Of a stretch of DNA of 64,000 nucleotides, positions 59,422-64,000 are shown piece by piece. The first letter of the stretch is position 1. Each line of letters begins with the position of its first letter. The DNA is from Erigeron canadensis (taxonomy: Eukaryota > Streptophyta > Magnoliopsida > Asterales > Asteraceae). The stretch covers positions 37,570,055 to 37,634,054 of the forward strand of contig NC_057762.1 of the NCBI RefSeq assembly GCF_010389155.1. The letters run 5' to 3'. The position numbers and the translations under genes are program-made. Under the pieces are notes generated by a model. The model saw only the letters and a program-made list of their open reading frames with translations, had not been told where the DNA came from and did no database searches.

Positions 59422-60393
59422 AGAGATCAAATAATAAGGTGTCTTAAGGAGAGAAGGGAAATAAGGTCTTATTAACCAATCAGAACGTGACATGTGAATT
59501 TTAAAAATAAAAAAAAACGCGATGGCATTTTTGTAAATAAATCAAACTTTTGTCAGCCTGGTTCTGGGTCAACTTGGGTCTGAGTCAGCTTGGGTTATGA
59601 TCAGCTTGGTCAGCCTGAGTTCTAGGTCAGCTTGGTCGGTCAGCTTGGGTTCTGATAAGCTTGATTGGTCAACTTCGTTGGGTCAGATTGGTCAGCCTAG
59701 GTTATGGGTCAGCTTCGTCAGCCTGGAATCTGGGTCAGCTTGGGATCTACATTTGTGTAGATTATGTGTAGTTTTGTGTCAACCTAACCAACATAACCCA
59801 ACCTGACGCAGACCCCAAACTGACCCAAAACCCATAATCTACATTTGTGTAGAGTAATCTACATTTGTGTAGATTGTGTCAAGTTGACCTAACCCAAGCT
59901 AACCAAGCTGACTCAACCTGAACTAGACCCCAAGCTGACCCAACCAAACCCCAAGCTGACCCAAGTTGGCCCCAAGCTGACCCAAAACTCATAATCTACA
60001 TTTGTGTAGATTGTGTCTAGCTGACCCAACCCAAGCTGACCTAACCTGACCCAGACCCCAAGCTGACACAACCTGACCCAATCAGACTCTGACCCCAATC
60101 TGACCAAATTGATCATGCTGACCAACTAAGCTAATCAGATCCCAAGCTGACCCAGACCAAGCTGACCAACCAAGTTAACCCAGAACCCAAGCTGACCAAA
60201 CCAAGCTGACCTACCAAGCTGATCAGAACCCAAGCTGACCCAGACCCCTGGCTGACCAAGATTCAAAAAAGTTTGATTTATCTACCAAAATGCCACCGCG
60301 CATTTTTTTCCATTTTGACACATGTCGCGTTCTAATTAGCCTATAAGACCTTCTCTCCCTTCTCTCCTTAAGACACCTTCTTCCATGATCTCT
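59422..60393. mobile_element. foldback element: ~970-bp inverted repeat with minisatellite arms
   Basis: Outer ends AGAGATCA...TGATCTCT are followed by ~70-bp inverted repeats (AAGGTGTCTTAAGGAGAGAA on the left, its complement on the right, then a shared GACATGTG). Inside these each arm is an array of a ~15-20-bp degenerate unit of the type GGTCAGCTTGGGTTCT, on the plus strand to about 59790 and in reverse complement (AGAACCCAAGCTGACC) from about 59880 to 60250. A small TCTACATTTGTGTAGA palindrome repeats around the centre (59748-60012). The whole can fold into one long hairpin. It is inserted in an (AT)n tract, so no target-site duplication can be fixed. Confidence 0.82.
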
Positions 60394-62888
60394 ACCCTAT
60401 ATATATATATAATTCCCTCATCTATATATATCACCATACAACAATGTTGCAAATTATTGGGGTCTCGCCATATATATCAAAAATCTTTCGACAAGTAGAT
60501 CGATTAGTCCTATATCCTTTATATTATCCAGTACATAAAGAAAAAAAAAAAAAAAAAAAAAAAAACCAAACAAGTCGGGGGCTTTGGTCAATCGATCTAA
60601 AGAAGGCTTTGTAACTCGTGGCCGATTTCATAAATCATAACTTTAATACTCGTTCCCATTGCCAATTTTATATATATCCTTATATTTCTTTGTAAACTAT
60701 TTATATTTATTCTGTCTTTTTTATATTTTTCATCTATAAAATTTCCTTATACAAAGCCAGCTTTATATCAACAACCCGAAATACATAACACATACAAAGA
60801 CCATCCCCGTTAAAAACGGCTATCCAACTAATTTGCAGGGCACAATTAAACTTAGCCGAAATAGGAGGGGCACCAAATAATTAAAGTAGTAGTCTAAACA
60901 AATACTACTATTTAGTAGCGCTTCATTTCTTTTTAATCATGCGATATTAGTCACTTAAGTAGCTCAACAGTACTATGAGACTAGGCGGTCGTTTTAGGCT
61001 CAAAATTCTAAGGCTTCAATATTATGTATATTAGACTTAATGTTTGATTTTTGAACTAAGTATCATTATATAATTTGTATTACAGTAATACCTTTTTGGA
61101 TTTTGCATCAAATCTGCATTAATTATTTTTATTAATAGTAATTAAATAACAAAAATCGAGATATTTTTTTTACTTTAATTTATATATATAGTAATGAACT
61201 AAGACTTTAAAATTGATTTCGCTTGATGCTTCCAAAATCCTTTGACCCGTTACTCACTCACTTATGCATCAATCGTATTTTTTTATATAATAATATAATA
61301 ATATGTAAGTAAAACATATTCACTCAAGATGAATATTTAATGAATTGAATGATATATTAGACTATCTCTTTGCTAAAGTTTAAAGAAAGATAGTAGACGA
61401 TATGAGAAAGAATGTGGAGACCACATATATACGAAAATTTAAAACAAGCCATTTAGTTCATTCAACACAGGAGCCTAGCAACATGTATAACCAAACTGTC
61501 AATAAAAGAATGTGTTTAAGAGGAACACCAAAGGGTTTATAGTGTAGCGATATACGAGTTAACGCAACAATCCCGAGGTTGTAAGTCTAAGTTTCATTAG
61601 GAATAAATGTCTGTGACCCATATCCCTTCTATCTTCGTCTTTGCCCTCCCTTTCGATTAGAACACTTTTGTCTATCTTGGAAATTTTCATACCTAGAATT
61701 TTGGATTGAAAGCAGCAGGATGTCCAATTAGGATACAAGACGATTTATATTACATTACAACACTTTTCGTATAATTTCTTATAACGTTAATTAAGTTGAT
61801 AAGTAAATTTATATATGTTTAACACGTTAATTCAAAATTTTGTGGGGGCAAGTTTGCCCCCATCTTGGCTTAGTCCTTTTTATCTCTTGAGTCTTTCTAT
61901 ATATATATGTTTTATGCTATGTACATGTGTACTATAAGGATCGAGTATAGGCTATAAAATACATTTGTTCTATATAGTAATAATCATCCTAGCGTTGAAC
62001 ATCAAAAGTTGTGATTAAGGGAGCCTCACAATATCTAAAGCACATTAGTGGGTTTAGACTAGTTTATCTCAAACTTTAAATAATTCAAACAAATATGCTC
62101 AAAATGTATGACTTTTGTGTTAAAGGATTCATACACATCTACATGGATTCGAACATATAGGTCCTTATTTTTGATAAGATATTGAATGGCCCGGTACGTT
62201 GATACTTTGCATGTATTATTCAAGTTTTGGTTAAATGTAGTTTTCAGAAACATATTAATCCCTAGATTCAACTGTTTAACAGAACATACCTTATTTGGTG
62301 GTCAAAGAAGTGAAGAAGAACTATAACATTAGTGGGTGATGATGGGTACTTTATTTATTGAAATGGTGTCTAGTGGGCTGGACCAAGAGAAAAACTTCCC
62401 AAAAGTCATTATGAAAACAAAGAGAACAATGAAGATTATAAACAGTTAAATGACTAGATTATATCCCGGTAATATGTGGTCATACATGTATAACTAATAA
62501 AATATTTGATATCTTATATTAACAAATTGTAAATAAAAAGTAAGGCTAATTGTTTGAAAAATATCTCAACTTGTCACTTTTTACTTTATTGAGGTCAAAA
62601 CTAAAAAGTGTCTTATGTTGGGGACAAAAACCGGCAAAAACGTCTATTATAGCCTAAGCAGCAGGTTACCGGTAATTTTTTATTTTAAATTTAGTTTATG
62701 TTATTTAAATACATGGATTATTCATATATTTTGAGAAACTGCAGAGATATGATAAAAAGAAGGTGGCGTCGTGGTGGTCTCAAAGCTCTTTTTCAAGTGC
62801 ATTATCCCTGTGTATATATATAATGTTAGATATAGAGCCTATATAATATGAAAATATGAATAATGATTAGCAATAGAAAGTTTACTGC
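60394..62888. other. gene-poor AT-rich region
   Basis: About 2.5 kb without a gene. It includes a long poly-A run at about 60540-60565, and nothing else I can support. Confidence 0.55.
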
Positions 62889-63112
62889 TGAAAGTTTTTT
62901 TTTGTTGATTGCATAAACTAAATTGGTTACATCCACTCCTTTAAATAGAGACTACTAGTAACTAAAATTACGAAATACATGGAAACTAATTCAAATAGCC
63001 AGTAGCTTTATTTTAGCAACTAATGCCTAGAGACTAGGACTTTTATTGAAGCAGTAAGCACGTGCAGTAAATCACGGAGTGGACTTGTGAATAAGCTTGG
63101 ACTCATTCTTCA
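62889..63112 (-). repeat. probable 3' LTR of the second copia element
   Basis: On the minus strand a polypurine run (AAGAGGGGGTAT) is followed by TGAAGAATGAGTCC, and 224 bp later by CTTTCA, giving TG...CA ends with a TGAA-type inverted repeat. A TATA-like CTATTTAAAG lies inside. The partner LTR lies outside the window, so the boundaries are not confirmed by comparison. Confidence 0.5.
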
Positions 63113-64000
63113 ATACCCCCTCTTGAGTCAAGCTCCATGACTCCCAGCAGATAACGAAAGTGAACAAACTTCTCCCTGGATAAAGCTTTGGTCATGATGT
63201 CAGCAAGTTGCTCTTTAGTATTGCAGTACTCCAGATTAATTTTCAGCTGACTAACCATCTTGCGAATGAAGTGAAACTTGAGCTCTATATGTATTGAATG
63301 ACTGTGCATTGCAGGATTCTTGGACAACATGATAGCCGATCTACTATCACAATAAATTGTAGTAGCTTTACTCTGCTTTATACCAAGATCATCAAGGACA
63401 CGTTGTACCCATATGGCCTGACAAGTTGCGGCCGTAGCTGCAATGTACTCAGCTTCAGTACTAGAAAGGGCCACTGTACTCTGCTTCTTTGAACACCAAG
63501 TAATTGCACCATTTCCCAAAGAGAATACATTAGCAGACACTCTTACGATCATCTATACACCCTGCCCAATCACTATCTGTATAGCCAACAAGCTCGAGCT
63601 TCTTTACCTTACCATACCAAATTCCAAAAGAAACTGTACCAGCAATGTACCTTAATACTTTTCTTGCAGCACCCAGATGAGCCTTTGATGGAGACTGTAT
63701 GAATCGAGATAACACACCAACAGAGAAAGCCAAGTCAGGTCGGCTATGCGTTAAGTAAATGAGGCCTCCTATCAGACTTCTGAAAGTTGTTTCATTTGCT
63801 TTATCTTCACCATCCTCAATCTCTAACTTGACTCTGGGGGTCAAAGGAACACTTTCAAACTTGCAATCCTTCATACCGAATTTTTCCAGAAGGCCAAGAG
63901 CATACTTCTCTTGACTAATGAATACTCCTTTTTGAGTTTGCTTTACTTCAATACCCAAGAAGAACTTAAGCAAGCCCATGTTTGTCATTTCAAACATACT
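63103..64000 (-). pseudogene. second copia element: RT C-terminal part and RNase H, frameshifted, cut by the window edge
   Basis: Minus-strand copia pol ending near 63103. Visible: 'LLKFFLGIEV', 'YLTHSRPDLAFSVGVLSRF' and 'YTDSDWAGCIDDRKS', then a one-base frame change at about 63530-63545, then 'VFSLGNGAITW', 'KKQSTVALSSTEAEYIAATAA' and 'YCDSRSAIMLSKNP', ending with 'LADIMTKALSREKF'. RNase H acidic residues are present. Its sequence differs clearly from the element at 6736-14455, so it is another copia lineage. The upstream parts are off the window. Confidence 0.9.

Overview
The window is nuclear DNA of a flowering plant, almost certainly a eudicot. Genes are split by GT-AG introns and separated by long AT-rich tracts full of transposons. 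The protein set is plant-typical: a P-class PPR protein, an ABCG25-type ABC half-transporter, a plant GH35 beta-galactosidase, a DUF688 protein, RFC4, mitochondrial ribosomal protein L1 and a plant CDCA7-like zinc-finger protein. Asteraceae is my guess from the general look of the repeats; I cannot prove the family.

Layout. 1-1385: first exon of a GH35 beta-galactosidase (minus strand), the rest lying beyond the left edge. 1.9-6.5 kb: a transposon patch with two related Helitron-like elements, a tandem (dimeric) SINE and a MITE. 6.57-14.56 kb: a nest in which a 7.7-kb Ty1/copia element with complete LTRs sits inside an older SINE-like element; both insertions keep their target-site duplications. 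14.6-19.2 kb: gene-poor. 19.2-22.0 kb: seven-exon CDCA7-like gene (plus). 23.2 kb: a scrap of mitochondrial cox2 (NUMT). 24.3-28.6 kb: ten-exon mitochondrial ribosomal protein L1 gene (plus). 30.2-32.6 kb: a divergent RPN10-like gene without recognisable ubiquitin-interacting motifs, bracketed by two copies of the L1 3' tail. 34.7-36.1 kb: intronless PPR gene (minus). 36.4-39.2 kb: two long-TIR, Mutator-like non-autonomous elements almost back to back. 40.3-40.8 kb: intronless DUF688 gene (minus). 42.3-47.3 kb: twelve-exon RFC4 (minus) with a Helitron-like insertion in its last intron. 48.1-50.2 kb: intronless secreted beta-propeller (DPP6 N-terminal-like) gene (minus), followed by a SINE with perfect 15-bp flanking repeats. 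51.3-57.7 kb: two-exon ABCG25-like gene (minus) with a 4.5-kb intron. 59.4-60.4 kb: a ~970-bp foldback element whose arms are minisatellites. 62.9-64 kb: 3' end of a second copia element running off the right edge.

The genes are independent housekeeping or stress genes (replication, epigenetic maintenance, organelle translation and RNA processing, hormone export), not one pathway. The RFC4 / DPP6-like pair is, from memory, also adjacent in Arabidopsis (AT1G21690 with AT1G21680/AT1G21670), which suggests conserved microsynteny. I saw no CRISPR array, operon or convincing tRNA, rRNA or miRNA gene. The most unusual items are the RPN10-like gene and its duplicated surroundings, the nested copia/SINE, the foldback minisatellite element, and a copia element carrying three in-frame copies of a 31-codon unit.
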